Positions 24,183 through 33,291 are shown, counted from the first letter of the stretch. The stretch is 33,870 nt of DNA from Methanobacteriota archaeon (GCA_018662825.1 JABJFI010000073.1:1-33870); one strand, 5' to 3'. Numbers and translations are program-made. Notes: a model not told the origin generated them from the letters alone.

Positions 24183-24917
24183 TTAAAGCGGTTGCCAAAC
24201 CAAACGAAATCCGATTCCATCGCTGCGAAGATTCTCTAGAGCAGAACCCCTAGAAGAGCATCGTGTCGAATCAGATTCAGTGAACCAAGAGCCACCACGA
24301 TGCACCCGTCGTTGAGACGAACCTTTCATTGGTGTTTGATTTCCTTCATGTTTTTCGTAATTAGATACGAATGTATCTTCACACCATTCAGATACTTGTC
24401 CGTGAAGGTCAAAAAAGCCCCAGGGGTTAGGTTTTTTCTGACCAACCTCGCGAGTACTTGCACCTGAGTTTCCAGCATGCCATCCGTAATCATTGAGTTC
24501 GCTATCGCGGTTACCAAAAGCCCAACGAGTTAATGTGCCGGCACGAGCAAGATATTCCCATTCAGCTTCAGTTGGTAGTCGCCAAATTCCCTTGAAACCA
24601 AGATGTTCACTATCATGGTCACGTAGATTTAGAACGGAAAGAAATTCATGAACATCAAGCCACGAAACTTGTTCCACTGGACGTAGTCCTGCTGCCCAAC
24701 CATCTGAGAATGTAGAAGGATTGGTTGTCATCACAGATTGCCAATGTGCCTGTGTGACTGGCCTTTCACCGCAAAAAAATGGCTCGGATATTGTTACTTG
24801 GTGAGTGGGGAGTTCAGAGCGAGTTCCTTTTTCAGCACCCATCAGAAAAGTTCCTGGTTCAACCAAGAGGTATCGCCCTCCAAATTCATCATCAAAGAAT
24901 GGGCGGTTTTCTGCCAT
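24183..24917 (-). CDS. SUMF1/formylglycine-generating-enzyme family protein
   Basis: A 244-residue protein with the full C-lectin-like FGE-sulfatase fold: VEPGTFLMGAEKGTRSELP, ERPVTQAHWQSV, WRLPTEAEWEYLARAG, NPWGFFDLHGQVSEWCED, RRVHRGGSW and DGIGFRLV. Formylglycine-generating enzymes need a cysteine pair shortly after GGS; here only the later one is present (GGSWFTESDSTRC). True sulfatase-activating function is therefore doubtful and another SUMF1-domain activity is more likely. It lies 22 nt upstream of the ArsC-like gene and 5 nt downstream of the FMN-reductase gene, in one transcript. Confidence 0.85.
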   Translation of the reverse strand: MAENRPFFDDEFGGRYLLVEPGTFLMGAEKGTRSELPTHQVTISEPFFCGERPVTQAHWQSVMTTNPSTFSDGWAAGLRPVEQVSWLDVHEFLSVLNLRDHDSEHLGFKGIWRLPTEAEWEYLARAGTLTRWAFGNRDSELNDYGWHAGNSGASTREVGQKKPNPWGFFDLHGQVSEWCEDTFVSNYEKHEGNQTPMKGSSQRRVHRGGSWFTESDSTRCSSRGSALENLRSDGIGFRLVWQPL

Positions 24918-24922
24918 TCAAC

Positions 24923-25480
24923 TCACTCGTCTTGAGAAGCAAAGAGTGCGGATGTATTCATCACTGAATCAACCAATGAATGAAGGCGTTTTGAATTGTC
25001 CTCATCTACCAAATTTCCATCTTCATCAAAAGCATCTTTCACATGACCTATCGCTAATTGTTCAGGAACTGGCCAGGCATGGAGCCAGCGAAGCATAATT
25101 CGCATATGATTGAGAGTGTTCGAATTTTGCATTCCTCCAAGTGTGCACATAAGGCCGAAGGGTTTGCCTCCAATGTGCTTATCGTAAAGCCAGTCAAATG
25201 TGTTCTTCATCACTCCAGACATTGTTCCATGATATTCTGGTGAACAGACAAAATAAGCATCGCAGGATGACGCGAGGGTTTGAAATTCCTTGACATTTTC
25301 ATTTTCCCAGCATCCATCTTCGCCAACAAAGGGAAGGGGTTTTTCGGCACAATCCCAAAAAATGATTTCGGCTCCTTTAGATTCAGCATATGATAGTGCG
25401 AGATTAACCATCATGCCACTTTTTGAAGTTGGACGATATTCTCCAGAGAGACCGAGGATGCGTACAGGTGTCTGAGTCAT
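24923..25480 (-). CDS. NADPH-dependent FMN reductase family protein
   Basis: A 185-residue flavodoxin-fold flavoprotein. The phosphate-binding loop is LGLSGEYRPTSKSGMM, and VCSPEYHGTMSGVMKNTFDW is the signature around the flavin ring (SPEYNxxxxGxLKNxxDW type). The likely role is NAD(P)H-dependent quinone, azo or metal reduction. ATG 25480 is preceded by AAGTGAG. A TATA-like GTATATTC is 26-33 nt upstream. It heads the three-gene minus-strand unit with the SUMF1-like and ArsC-like genes, which may hint at a redox or metalloid function. Confidence 0.88.
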   Translation of the reverse strand: MTQTPVRILGLSGEYRPTSKSGMMVNLALSYAESKGAEIIFWDCAEKPLPFVGEDGCWENENVKEFQTLASSCDAYFVCSPEYHGTMSGVMKNTFDWLYDKHIGGKPFGLMCTLGGMQNSNTLNHMRIMLRWLHAWPVPEQLAIGHVKDAFDEDGNLVDEDNSKRLHSLVDSVMNTSALFASQDE

Positions 25481-25506
25481 GTTGCTCACTTCAGTCGGAG
25501 GTTTTT

Positions 25507-25515
25507 GAATATACT
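25507..25515 (-). promoter_or_regulatory. TATA element of the FMN-reductase unit
   Basis: AGTATATTC on the minus strand, centred about 31 nt before ATG 25480. It predicts a leader of only about 5 nt. Confidence 0.4.
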
Positions 25516-25585
25516 GCCAATTTTCGAAGTACATCGAGAAGCAATGCTTATGCCGGTCGCATAACCGCTATGGCTTGGTGACACG

Positions 25586-28063
25586 ATGAGCGGAACCGAT
25601 GAAAATTCCGAAAACCCCCTAGATTCGAATGCAGTATCAGATGCTGTGGCGGAATCCATGGCCGCAGCACTACGTTCAGCAGGTTTGGGAGACATGGTCG
25701 AACATGTTGAGGTTAATCAGATGGGGTATTCAGAAAATGTTCTCGAGCGCGTGATTCAACAACATTCAATTTCGGACAGAGATGGTTTTCTGGCTTTCGC
25801 CCATTCAATGGATGAAGATGAAAATAATTATTTGAAAGAAGGTGAACTTCAAAAGGCTGCAAAAATATGGAAGCAGGAAAAATCTGAGACTAAAACTGCA
25901 GTAGAACAACCAAATGGAGAAAATTCAATCGAATACCTCCTTCAACTTGGTGAGGAATGCTCGCGGAAAAATGATGCTAATGGTGCATTAACTGCGTTCA
26001 ATAAGGCGATAGCCCTAGATCCTTCATGCGATATGGCATGGTTTAATCGAGGGGTTTTACTCGAAGCAGAGCAGGATGCAAGAGGTGCACGTCAGGCCTT
26101 CCAAATATGTCTTGATATCAATCCAGAGAATGCTCCGGCTACTGCAAATATTGCGACTCTTTTAGAAAGAATTGGCGATGATGCTGCTGCTTATGAAATG
26201 GCTGTCAGAGCACTACATTTCTTCCCAGGTCACCCACTGTTGCTAGATGTGAAAATGCGGTGCGCAGAAAGTGGTGAAAATCTTCCTTTAGAATCGATGC
26301 CGATTCAATCACCTACTCAGACATATGACGAACGACAAGTCATGGAAGTAATGGAAGAAGTGGGTGTTACCGATAAAGATGCTATTCTCGCTGAAGCGGT
26401 TCACCACGACGATGACCAAAATCAGCACCTTGAATATCAGGAACTCAAATCGGCAGCCGAAGTTGTTGCAGCAACGCAAGAAATTCAGCAAGTCATTGAA
26501 CAAGTCGAAGAACCGGTGGTCCAAGAGCCTCCTGTAGTCATCGAAGAAGTTGAAGACAAGCCGATTAACTTGGATGATTTAGTAGAGCAAGCAACGTCAC
26601 TCATTCGTTCGGGCGAACCAAAGTCTGCATTAGAATTACTTAGCCCTCATCTCAAAACAATTGGGGCTGAGCATGCTGGCGCTTGGAGAATTGCAGGTGG
26701 AGCAATGGCTCGACTTGAACTCGATGACCACGCAATATCAGCACTGGAACATGCACAGTCAATTGACCCCAATCAAGGTACTGGTTGGTTCAATTTGGGC
26801 TCAATTCATCAGCGGAAGGGCGATAATTCAGTTGCAATTGAATGCTACTTAAAGGCCATGAATGTTCAAAACGATTACCTCAAAGCTGCGATTAAATGCA
26901 GTCAACTATGCAATCAAACAGGCGATATTGAAAACTATCTAAATTCCACTCGGACACTTCTACAAATCGAGCCAAACAATTCCGCACGTGATGAATTCAT
27001 TAGAATCCTCATCGAATTGGCTGAAGGGGAAGCAAATGTTTTGGAATCTGTTCAAGGTATTCCTCCAACACTCCCAGAAGGTCCACATTTGGCACAAGAA
27101 GCCCTTGAATACTTAGGCGAAGGTGAAACTGAATTCCATGCTCGTGCACACACTGCTGCTAAGAATGATGTTCAAGCAGTAACAATTTGGAAATCAATGA
27201 TAAAAAACGATGGTCAGAATTCCACAATTTGGAGAGGACTCGCTCGTTCTTTGGAATCCGCAGGTGATTTGGATACTGCCCAAAAGTGCCATAGAAAGGC
27301 TGACCAACTTAGCGGTGGGGTTGCAGTAGAAGAAGTCGCACCAGTTCCCATCGAACCAGCAACTACAGAGGCAGTTGAGGTAATTGAAGACCCGCATGAA
27401 ACACAGGCTGATTATTACATGAATGCTCTTGGATTGCAACCAGAACAAGTTCCTCAAACTACTATTGAATCATCAACTTCGCTATTAATTGATTCTGCAC
27501 AAGCTCTTGATGAACGCCCTGTGTTCGAGCAAACCCCAGAACAACAACAACCAATTCAAAGTTCATTTGATTTGACGGCGGCGGCGGCTCAAGCTCAACA
27601 ATTAGCTTCTTCCGCAATTGATACGGAAGTCGATTCAAGTTCAGTTTCAAACCAAGATGTGGCGTGGTACAATCAGGGAGTTGGTTTGATTGAAGACGGA
27701 AAATATAAAGAGGCACTCTCATGCTTTGACCGTGCACTACCTTCATTTTCTGGAGACGATGAAATGATTATTAGAATCCTCAATGGACGAGGAAACGCCT
27801 ATTACTATCTTGAAGAATATCCAAAATGCGTTGAATCTTATCATCAAGCAATGCTAATTCGACCTACCGAAGTTCGTGGAAAAACTCTCTACAACATGGG
27901 TAGTGCATATGCTGAAATGGAACGTTACCCCGATGCTATGAAATGTTTTGAACAGGCAATACCTAGAGGACTTGAAACTGAAGAGGTCAAGCGTGCTAAA
28001 GAACAAATACGAAGATGTGGAATTCTTTTGAAGGAAGTTGAACGTAAAAATAAACGTCGTTGA
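25586..28063 (+). CDS. TPR-repeat protein with two EF-hand-like modules
   Basis: A soluble 825-residue protein. TPR repeats are seen at about residues 110-215 (LGEECSRKNDANGALTAFNK), 340-460 (GTGWFNLGSIHQRKGDNSVA) and 690-800 (AWYNQGVGLIEDGKYKEALS). Two copies of a 42-residue module with an EF-hand-like loop precede TPR blocks: DEDENNYLKEGE (76-87) and DDDQNQHLEYQE (about 274-285); both lack the glycine at loop position 6. A Gln-rich linker lies near 640-680. ATG 25586 follows GGTGAC. It is probably a calcium-sensitive scaffold; the binding partner is unknown. Its 3' end overlaps the open frame of the next gene. Confidence 0.85.
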   Translation: MSGTDENSENPLDSNAVSDAVAESMAAALRSAGLGDMVEHVEVNQMGYSENVLERVIQQHSISDRDGFLAFAHSMDEDENNYLKEGELQKAAKIWKQEKSETKTAVEQPNGENSIEYLLQLGEECSRKNDANGALTAFNKAIALDPSCDMAWFNRGVLLEAEQDARGARQAFQICLDINPENAPATANIATLLERIGDDAAAYEMAVRALHFFPGHPLLLDVKMRCAESGENLPLESMPIQSPTQTYDERQVMEVMEEVGVTDKDAILAEAVHHDDDQNQHLEYQELKSAAEVVAATQEIQQVIEQVEEPVVQEPPVVIEEVEDKPINLDDLVEQATSLIRSGEPKSALELLSPHLKTIGAEHAGAWRIAGGAMARLELDDHAISALEHAQSIDPNQGTGWFNLGSIHQRKGDNSVAIECYLKAMNVQNDYLKAAIKCSQLCNQTGDIENYLNSTRTLLQIEPNNSARDEFIRILIELAEGEANVLESVQGIPPTLPEGPHLAQEALEYLGEGETEFHARAHTAAKNDVQAVTIWKSMIKNDGQNSTIWRGLARSLESAGDLDTAQKCHRKADQLSGGVAVEEVAPVPIEPATTEAVEVIEDPHETQADYYMNALGLQPEQVPQTTIESSTSLLIDSAQALDERPVFEQTPEQQQPIQSSFDLTAAAAQAQQLASSAIDTEVDSSSVSNQDVAWYNQGVGLIEDGKYKEALSCFDRALPSFSGDDEMIIRILNGRGNAYYYLEEYPKCVESYHQAMLIRPTEVRGKTLYNMGSAYAEMERYPDAMKCFEQAIPRGLETEEVKRAKEQIRRCGILLKEVERKNKRR

Positions 28064-28124
28064 AAGCCTTGAGAATCACGGTTTCAAAGAACAGGTTCAT
28101 AGAGAAGTGCTGTTTGGAATCAAC

Positions 28125-28505
28125 ATGGACTGCGGAACATGTGAAACTCCTGACTCAGTGCAAGTTGTGACCCCAGAAGTCGTTAATGTGAATTTGACTA
28201 TTTCTTCAAAGGCACAAGAAATGCTTGGTAATGCTTTCGGTGACGACCGCTCAATGGCTCTTTTAGTCGGCGTATTATCAGGTGGGTGCTCGGGCTATGT
28301 GTATGATTTGCAAATTGTTGAAAGTACCGACCAAAGCTGCCAAGAAGTAGTCATTGACGGATTTAAAGTACTGATTCCAAATGCTTCCAGCCATCTTCTT
28401 GATGGTATCGAAATAGATTACGTCGACCGGCTTATGGGTGGCGGGTTCAGAATCAATAATCCCAATGCTGAATCTTCTTGTGGTTGCGGCGAATCTTTCG
28501 CATGA
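28125..28505 (+). CDS. A-type Fe-S cluster carrier (IscA/ErpA/HesB family)
   Basis: Delivers Fe-S clusters to client proteins. The core has LVGVLSGGCSGYVYDLQ, EIDYVDRLMGGGFRINNPNA and the terminal SSCGCGESF, giving the three cluster-binding cysteines of the family. ATG 28125 is used, giving 126 residues with an unusual N-terminal CGTC pair (MDCGTCETPD). The frame is open upstream to a TTG at 28038 inside the TPR gene, but no good start signal is there. YgfZ follows directly, and these two families cooperate in 4Fe-4S assembly. Confidence 0.88.
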   Translation: MDCGTCETPDSVQVVTPEVVNVNLTISSKAQEMLGNAFGDDRSMALLVGVLSGGCSGYVYDLQIVESTDQSCQEVVIDGFKVLIPNASSHLLDGIEIDYVDRLMGGGFRINNPNAESSCGCGESFA

Positions 28506-28514
28506 GGCACCATC

Positions 28515-29225
28515 ATGCCTCGTGTGGCCTACGATGATTCGGCACTTACTGTGTGGCAAGGTTCAGATGCATTGAAGTTCATCGATGGTTTGTCATCAAA
28601 CAAAATGCTTGACATGGTTAAAGGAGAACTATGCCAAACGGTATTCACTTCGTCTCAGGCAAAAATAATTGATCTGGCTACTGTTTTCCATATGGGAGAT
28701 TTTCTCGCAGTACATTCTCATCGCTCTAAACTTACAGCATTATTAAATCATGTAACACCACGTATTCTCAATCAAGATGTGGCTATTCTCGATGTCACTT
28801 CTCGTAACCAATTTTGCATTGAATACGATTGTTCAAATTCGGTGGTAGGGCGTTTTGAATTAAAGGATGATATAACATATGGTTATGTTGCTGAGGGATT
28901 TTCTCTTCTCATTGCTTCGGTCGATGTGGAATGCACCTGTGTTGGTGGAATTATTGAATTTAATGAATGGAGAATAGAAAATCAAATCCCTTGGAATGGT
29001 TATGAAATTAGCGAAAAACAGCACCCTCTCTCAGCAGGTTTGGCCCATCTAGTTCATCCGAATAAGGGGTGTTACATTGGTCAAGAGATTCTTGCTCGAA
29101 TGATATCTCGGGGACGTCAGGGGAAAATATTGCTCCGCATTGAAAATGGTGATATTGATGACAAATTTGTCACGACACATGGAGAAAAATATTCTCTGGC
29201 AATCATACGCGATACGCGTCAATAA
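28515..29225 (+). CDS. ygfZ: YgfZ/IBA57-like folate-binding Fe-S assembly protein
   Basis: A 236-residue GcvT-like protein. The family signature KGCYIGQE is at residues 184-191 with the conserved cysteine C186, followed by ILARMISRGRQGK. YgfZ and IBA57 help maturation of certain 4Fe-4S enzymes such as radical SAM MiaB and lipoate synthase with A-type carriers. TGAGGC of the preceding stop region lies just upstream of ATG 28515. The product is shorter than bacterial YgfZ (about 325 residues), mostly lacking the C-terminal barrel. It overlaps convergent mdh by 7 bp. Confidence 0.85.
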   Translation: MPRVAYDDSALTVWQGSDALKFIDGLSSNKMLDMVKGELCQTVFTSSQAKIIDLATVFHMGDFLAVHSHRSKLTALLNHVTPRILNQDVAILDVTSRNQFCIEYDCSNSVVGRFELKDDITYGYVAEGFSLLIASVDVECTCVGGIIEFNEWRIENQIPWNGYEISEKQHPLSAGLAHLVHPNKGCYIGQEILARMISRGRQGKILLRIENGDIDDKFVTTHGEKYSLAIIRDTRQ

Positions 29226-30157
29226 CCGAGTAATTCTTTCAACTGAGATTTGTAAAAATTACCTGAGCCTTGAAGAGATTCAAGTTCACTTTCAGATAGT
29301 TCCAATTCAAGAATACGTTCGATTCCAGATGCTCCAAGAATAACAGGGACGCCGATATAAACGTCATCAAGACCATATTGACCGGATAAATATGCTGAGG
29401 CTGGAATCAAACGCTTGCGGTCATTCAGTATTGCTTCTGCCATCACAGCCGCTGCGGAACCAGGCGCGTAGAATGCAGAACCACGTTCGAGGAGTTTGAC
29501 TATTTCCCCACCACCAGATGCCGTGCGCTTGCAAATTGCATCGATGGTTTCAGCATCAAGCAAATGTGTAATGGAAATTCCCCCAACAGTAGTGAATCTT
29601 GGAAGAGGTACCATGGTGTCACCATGACCGCCCAATACCATCGCTTGTACATCCTCTTCGGAACATCCGACTGCTTGAGCAACGAAGTGTGTCATTCGAG
29701 CACTATCAAGAACTCCTGCTTGGCCACAAACACGGTTTGCAGGGAAACCTGTGACTTTTTGCATATGGTAGGTCATCAAATCGAGAGGATTTGTAACCAT
29801 CACAATAGTTGAATCAGGTGCGTGGTCACGGATACCTTCACCAACTTGCTTGACAATGCCTGCATTTTTGGCTATGAGGTCTTCTCGTGTCATGCCTGGT
29901 TGGCGGGGGAACCCAGATGTGACTACTACAACACTTGCACCAGCAATATCATTGTAATCAGAAGTCCCTGTTATGGAACCATCGTAATTGAGAACTTGTC
30001 CATTCTGCGACATGTCGAGAGCCTTTCCCTTTGCAAATCCCTCATAAATATCCAACAACACAATATCTGCTATCTTCATTTGTGCAAGAACAAACGCGCA
30101 TGTTGCACCTACATTTCCAGCTCCAATAACGGCGATTTTTCTTCGATGATTGCTCAT
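29219..30157 (-). CDS. mdh: Malate dehydrogenase (NAD-dependent, LDH-like type)
   Basis: Interconverts malate and oxaloacetate. The 312-residue enzyme has GAGNVG (12-17), the NAD-selective D36 (LLDIYEG), substrate arginines R85 and R91 in FPRQPGMTREDL, the third Arg in DSARMTHFV, and the catalytic histidine in GGHGDTMVP. The R at the 'QPGMTR' loop marks malate rather than lactate specificity. ATG 30157 follows GAGGATT at normal spacing. It is divergent from the transhydrogenase genes across a 197-bp gap, pairing NADH and NADPH metabolism in one locus. Confidence 0.95.
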   Translation of the reverse strand: MSNHRRKIAVIGAGNVGATCAFVLAQMKIADIVLLDIYEGFAKGKALDMSQNGQVLNYDGSITGTSDYNDIAGASVVVVTSGFPRQPGMTREDLIAKNAGIVKQVGEGIRDHAPDSTIVMVTNPLDLMTYHMQKVTGFPANRVCGQAGVLDSARMTHFVAQAVGCSEEDVQAMVLGGHGDTMVPLPRFTTVGGISITHLLDAETIDAICKRTASGGGEIVKLLERGSAFYAPGSAAAVMAEAILNDRKRLIPASAYLSGQYGLDDVYIGVPVILGASGIERILELELSESELESLQGSGNFYKSQLKELLGY

Positions 30158-30324
30158 AGTATAATCCTCAGTAATCTCCCCAATACTCGACCATCAATAA
30201 GTAACATGGTTGATTTCTTTCAATGATTTTTGCAAAAGTGGTTGGAATGCCGGAACTTGATATGACAACTTTGAAGCGTTTCATCTAAGAACCTCCTACC
30301 GGTGCCAAGAACATTCCCCAGTCG

Positions 30325-30332
30325 TTTTATGG
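30325..30332 (+). promoter_or_regulatory. TATA box of the pnt operon
   Basis: TTTTATGG centred 26-27 nt before ATG 30355, the geometry expected for a leaderless transcript. GAGGAAG at 30344-30350 would also suit ribosome binding if the start of transcription were earlier. Confidence 0.5.
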
Positions 30333-30354
30333 CACAGGGATACGAGGAAGTTGT

Positions 30355-31515
30355 ATGAAACTTGGAGTACCTATGGAACCTGCTGGCGAAACTAGAGTCG
30401 CTATTGCCCCTTCGAGCATGAAGAAATTACTGAAAGCAGGCTTTGAGGTTCTAATCGAAAAAGACGCTGGAAAATCTTCGAATAATTTGGATTCTGATTA
30501 TGAATCAGCAGGTGCAAAGATTGCTACTCGTGCGGAGGTACTTTCTTGTGAAACAATCATCTCAATTAGATTCCCTGGTATCGAAGGAATTTCTAAGGGG
30601 TCACGAGTCGCTTGTGTCGCAGACCCTTTTCGCAATCCGGAACATGTGAAATCTTGTATCGATGCTGGAATAACTCTTCTTTCAATGGACATGATTCCTC
30701 GCAGACTTTCCCGGGCTCAATCGATGGATGTTAATTCGAGCCAAGATAATCTTGCTGGATACAAGGCTGTGCTTCTTGGTGCTGCTCATGTGCCAAAAGG
30801 AATTCCAATGATGACCACTTCTGCGGGAACTGTTCGCCCAGCAAAAGTCGTGATTATGGGCAGTGGTGTGGCAGGTTTACAGGCAATTGCGACAGCAAAA
30901 CGCCTTGGAGCAGTTGTTTATGCATCTGATGTTCGAAAATCCGCTGCAGAACAAATCGAATCCGTTGGTGGACGATTTATTGAAGTCGATGGAATGGATG
31001 ACTTTGAGGATGAATCTGGTTATGCAAAACCATTGACGCCAGAATTTATTCAAAAGGTCAATGATACTGTGTGTGGAGTTGCCGCAGATGCCGACATTAT
31101 TGTCACTACTGCACGAATATTTGGGCGTCCCGCTCCAATAACTGTTCCTTCAAGCGCCATTCAAAAATTCAAACCAGGTGCTGTTGTTGTCGATATGAAT
31201 GCAGACGTAGGTGGAAATTGCGAAGATACGGTTGCTGGTGAAGTAATTACTACCGATAACGGTGTCATTATTGTGGGAACCTCAAATCTTCCCGGAACCA
31301 TTGCAACAACATCCAGTATGCTTTATTCAAACAACTTGACGACGTTCATCACTTCCCTTGTCAAAGATGGAGAAATAGTCATCAGTGAAGATGATGATAT
31401 CTTAGTCGGTGCACCAGAAGGTTCTGATTTCTATGTTACTGGAATGGGTGGAGTCCTTCTCTGTCACGATGGTGCTTTACATCCAAAACAAACTCGCCTA
31501 GGAGGTGTACTATAA
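30355..31515 (+). CDS. pntA: NAD(P) transhydrogenase subunit alpha, NAD-binding part
   Basis: Domain I of the proton-translocating transhydrogenase. The 386-residue protein starts MKLGVPMEPAGETRVAIAPS and has the NAD-binding loop IMGSGVAGLQAIATAKRLGA and the domain end DVGGNCEDTVAGE. It lacks membrane helices, as the split alpha subunit does in many bacteria. It overlaps the next gene by one base (or abuts it), and the three pnt genes run together. Confidence 0.95.
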   Translation: MKLGVPMEPAGETRVAIAPSSMKKLLKAGFEVLIEKDAGKSSNNLDSDYESAGAKIATRAEVLSCETIISIRFPGIEGISKGSRVACVADPFRNPEHVKSCIDAGITLLSMDMIPRRLSRAQSMDVNSSQDNLAGYKAVLLGAAHVPKGIPMMTTSAGTVRPAKVVIMGSGVAGLQAIATAKRLGAVVYASDVRKSAAEQIESVGGRFIEVDGMDDFEDESGYAKPLTPEFIQKVNDTVCGVAADADIIVTTARIFGRPAPITVPSSAIQKFKPGAVVVDMNADVGGNCEDTVAGEVITTDNGVIIVGTSNLPGTIATTSSMLYSNNLTTFITSLVKDGEIVISEDDDILVGAPEGSDFYVTGMGGVLLCHDGALHPKQTRLGGVL

Positions 31516-31829
31516 TGATGACTCCAGAACTATTAATCGGAAATATAACCCTGTTTATTTTAGCCATATTCCTCGGATTTGAATTAATTACAAAAGTCCC
31601 TGCAACATTGCATACTCCTCTAATGAGTGGGGCAAATGCAATTTCAGGCATCAGTATTATTGGTGCATTGATTGGAGCAAACGTTGCTTACGATGCCCAA
31701 CAAACCGTCGTATCAGGAATCCTTGCATTCGTTGCAGTCGTACTTGCAATGATCAACGTCGTCGGCGGATTTGCTGTAACAAATAGAATGTTAAACATGA
31801 TTGCTGGAAAGAAACGCCGAGGTGCTTGA
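31515..31829 (+). CDS. pntAB: NAD(P) transhydrogenase subunit alpha, membrane part
   Basis: A 104-residue protein with three or four helices and the family phrase TPLMSGANAISGISIIGAL, matching the small membrane subunit that sits between the NAD- and NADP-binding subunits. Two adjacent ATG codons (31515 and 31518) follow GGAGGTG; either may be used. A basic end (GKKRRGA) closes the protein. Confidence 0.93.
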   Translation: MMTPELLIGNITLFILAIFLGFELITKVPATLHTPLMSGANAISGISIIGALIGANVAYDAQQTVVSGILAFVAVVLAMINVVGGFAVTNRMLNMIAGKKRRGA

Positions 31830-31830
31830 A

Positions 31831-33249
31831 ATGGAGGATTGGGTTTCTATTGGATATTTATTTTCGGCAGCCTTGTTCATTTTTGGACTCAAAAAATTAG
31901 GCCATCCTCGCACGGCTCCATTTGGTAACCAACTCGGCGCATTGGGAATGCTTGTGGCTGTTGTCACTACAATTCTCAGCATGCAACTCGCAGGTGGTGC
32001 TGAATGGATACTCATCGGAGCTGGTTTAGTTATTGGTTCGCTTATCGGATATTGGCTGGCTGTCAAGGTTGAAATGACTGGAATGCCTGAATTGGTCGCC
32101 ATGTTCAATGGTTTTGGCGGTGCAGCATCTGCACTTGTTGCCCTGTCTGAAATTTGGAAATATCTAGAAAATGCTGATACTATCCCCACTGGTTTGGAAT
32201 TAACTGTTACAATGGTTGCTGCAGGACTTTCTGCCTTGGTAGGATGGATGACCCTAACCGGTTCGATGCTTGCAATGTACAAACTAAAAGGTGGAATTAG
32301 TGTCTTTGGAAAATGGATTAAAACACCTACATGGGGCCCAAGTTGGCTCAATGGTGTCAAAGTATTACTGATGTTATCAGTCGGCGTTTTGATTTACTTG
32401 AGTATTGGAGAGCCAACTAATACAGATTATATGTGGGGTATCATTGGTATTTCATGTATTCTTGGTATCGTCTTGGTTCTTCCAATTGGTGGGGCCGATA
32501 TGCCAGTTGTTGTATCACTTTTGAATTCCCTATCTGGAATTGCTGCTGCCTTCACCGGATTCATTATTGGCAATTCAGTACTCATTATTGCAGGTTCATT
32601 GGTTGGAGCTTCTGGATTGATTCTTACCTTCATCATGTGTAAGGCAATGAATAGAACACTCTTGGATGTCTTGTTCAAATCTTTTGGTGGCAGTGGAGAA
32701 AAGGCATCATTAACACGAACCAAGGTTGGTTCTGATGCTGATGAAGTTGCCATGATGATAGATGGTGCACAAAAAGTAATCATCGTCCCAGGTTATGGGA
32801 TGGCTGTGTCACAATGTCAACATCAAGTGAAGGAATTTGCGGATTTAATTACTGAAAAATTCGATACCGAAGTCAAGTATGCAATTCACCCAGTTGCTGG
32901 AAGAATGCCAGGTCACATGAATGTATTATTGGCTGAAGCAAATGTGCCGTATGAACAATTGATTGAAATGGACGAAATTAACGGTGAATTCCCAGATTGT
33001 GATGTTGCTGTAGTAATTGGAGCCAATGACACAACAAACCCCGCTGCTCGAAGTGGAGAGGGGCCTCTCGCTGGAATGCCAATCATTGATGCTGATATGG
33101 CACGCACGGTTGTGATCATTAAGCGTTCACTATCTGTTGGTTATGCTGGTGTTGACAATGATTTGTTTTACATGGACAAAACCATGATGTTATTCGGCGA
33201 TGGCAAGGCTATGATGTCACAATTGAACACTGCAATTAAAGAAATTTGA
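31831..33249 (+). CDS. pntB: NAD(P) transhydrogenase subunit beta
   Basis: The 472-residue beta subunit has about eight or nine membrane helices (residues 1-270), including NGFGGAASALVALSE and LPIGGADMPVVVSLLNSLSG, and a C-terminal NADP-binding domain with VIIVPGYGMAVSQCQ, HPVAGRMPGHMNVLLAEA and VIGANDTTNPAA. ATG 31831 follows GAGGTGCTTGAA, one base after the preceding stop. Together the three subunits use the proton gradient to drive NADPH formation from NADH. Confidence 0.95.
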   Translation: MEDWVSIGYLFSAALFIFGLKKLGHPRTAPFGNQLGALGMLVAVVTTILSMQLAGGAEWILIGAGLVIGSLIGYWLAVKVEMTGMPELVAMFNGFGGAASALVALSEIWKYLENADTIPTGLELTVTMVAAGLSALVGWMTLTGSMLAMYKLKGGISVFGKWIKTPTWGPSWLNGVKVLLMLSVGVLIYLSIGEPTNTDYMWGIIGISCILGIVLVLPIGGADMPVVVSLLNSLSGIAAAFTGFIIGNSVLIIAGSLVGASGLILTFIMCKAMNRTLLDVLFKSFGGSGEKASLTRTKVGSDADEVAMMIDGAQKVIIVPGYGMAVSQCQHQVKEFADLITEKFDTEVKYAIHPVAGRMPGHMNVLLAEANVPYEQLIEMDEINGEFPDCDVAVVIGANDTTNPAARSGEGPLAGMPIIDADMARTVVIIKRSLSVGYAGVDNDLFYMDKTMMLFGDGKAMMSQLNTAIKEI

Positions 33250-33270
33250 TTGGTATTCATGTTGCAATAT

Positions 33271-33291
33271 TCATGCCCCTAAGGGGCATGA
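33271..33291. terminator. Perfect inverted repeat after pntB
   Basis: TCATGCCCC-TAA-GGGGCATGA has 9-bp arms and a 3-nt loop. It begins 22 nt after the pntB stop and lies 53 bp before the next start. A transcription end or processing hairpin is likely; an operator for the following gene is the alternative. No long T run follows. Confidence 0.5.

Noticed and set aside
23116-24917. RiPP biosynthesis cluster (PqqD-like plus SUMF1-like plus small peptide)
   Set aside because: No radical SAM or cyclase, genes on opposite strands, and the small peptide is a two-helix membrane protein.
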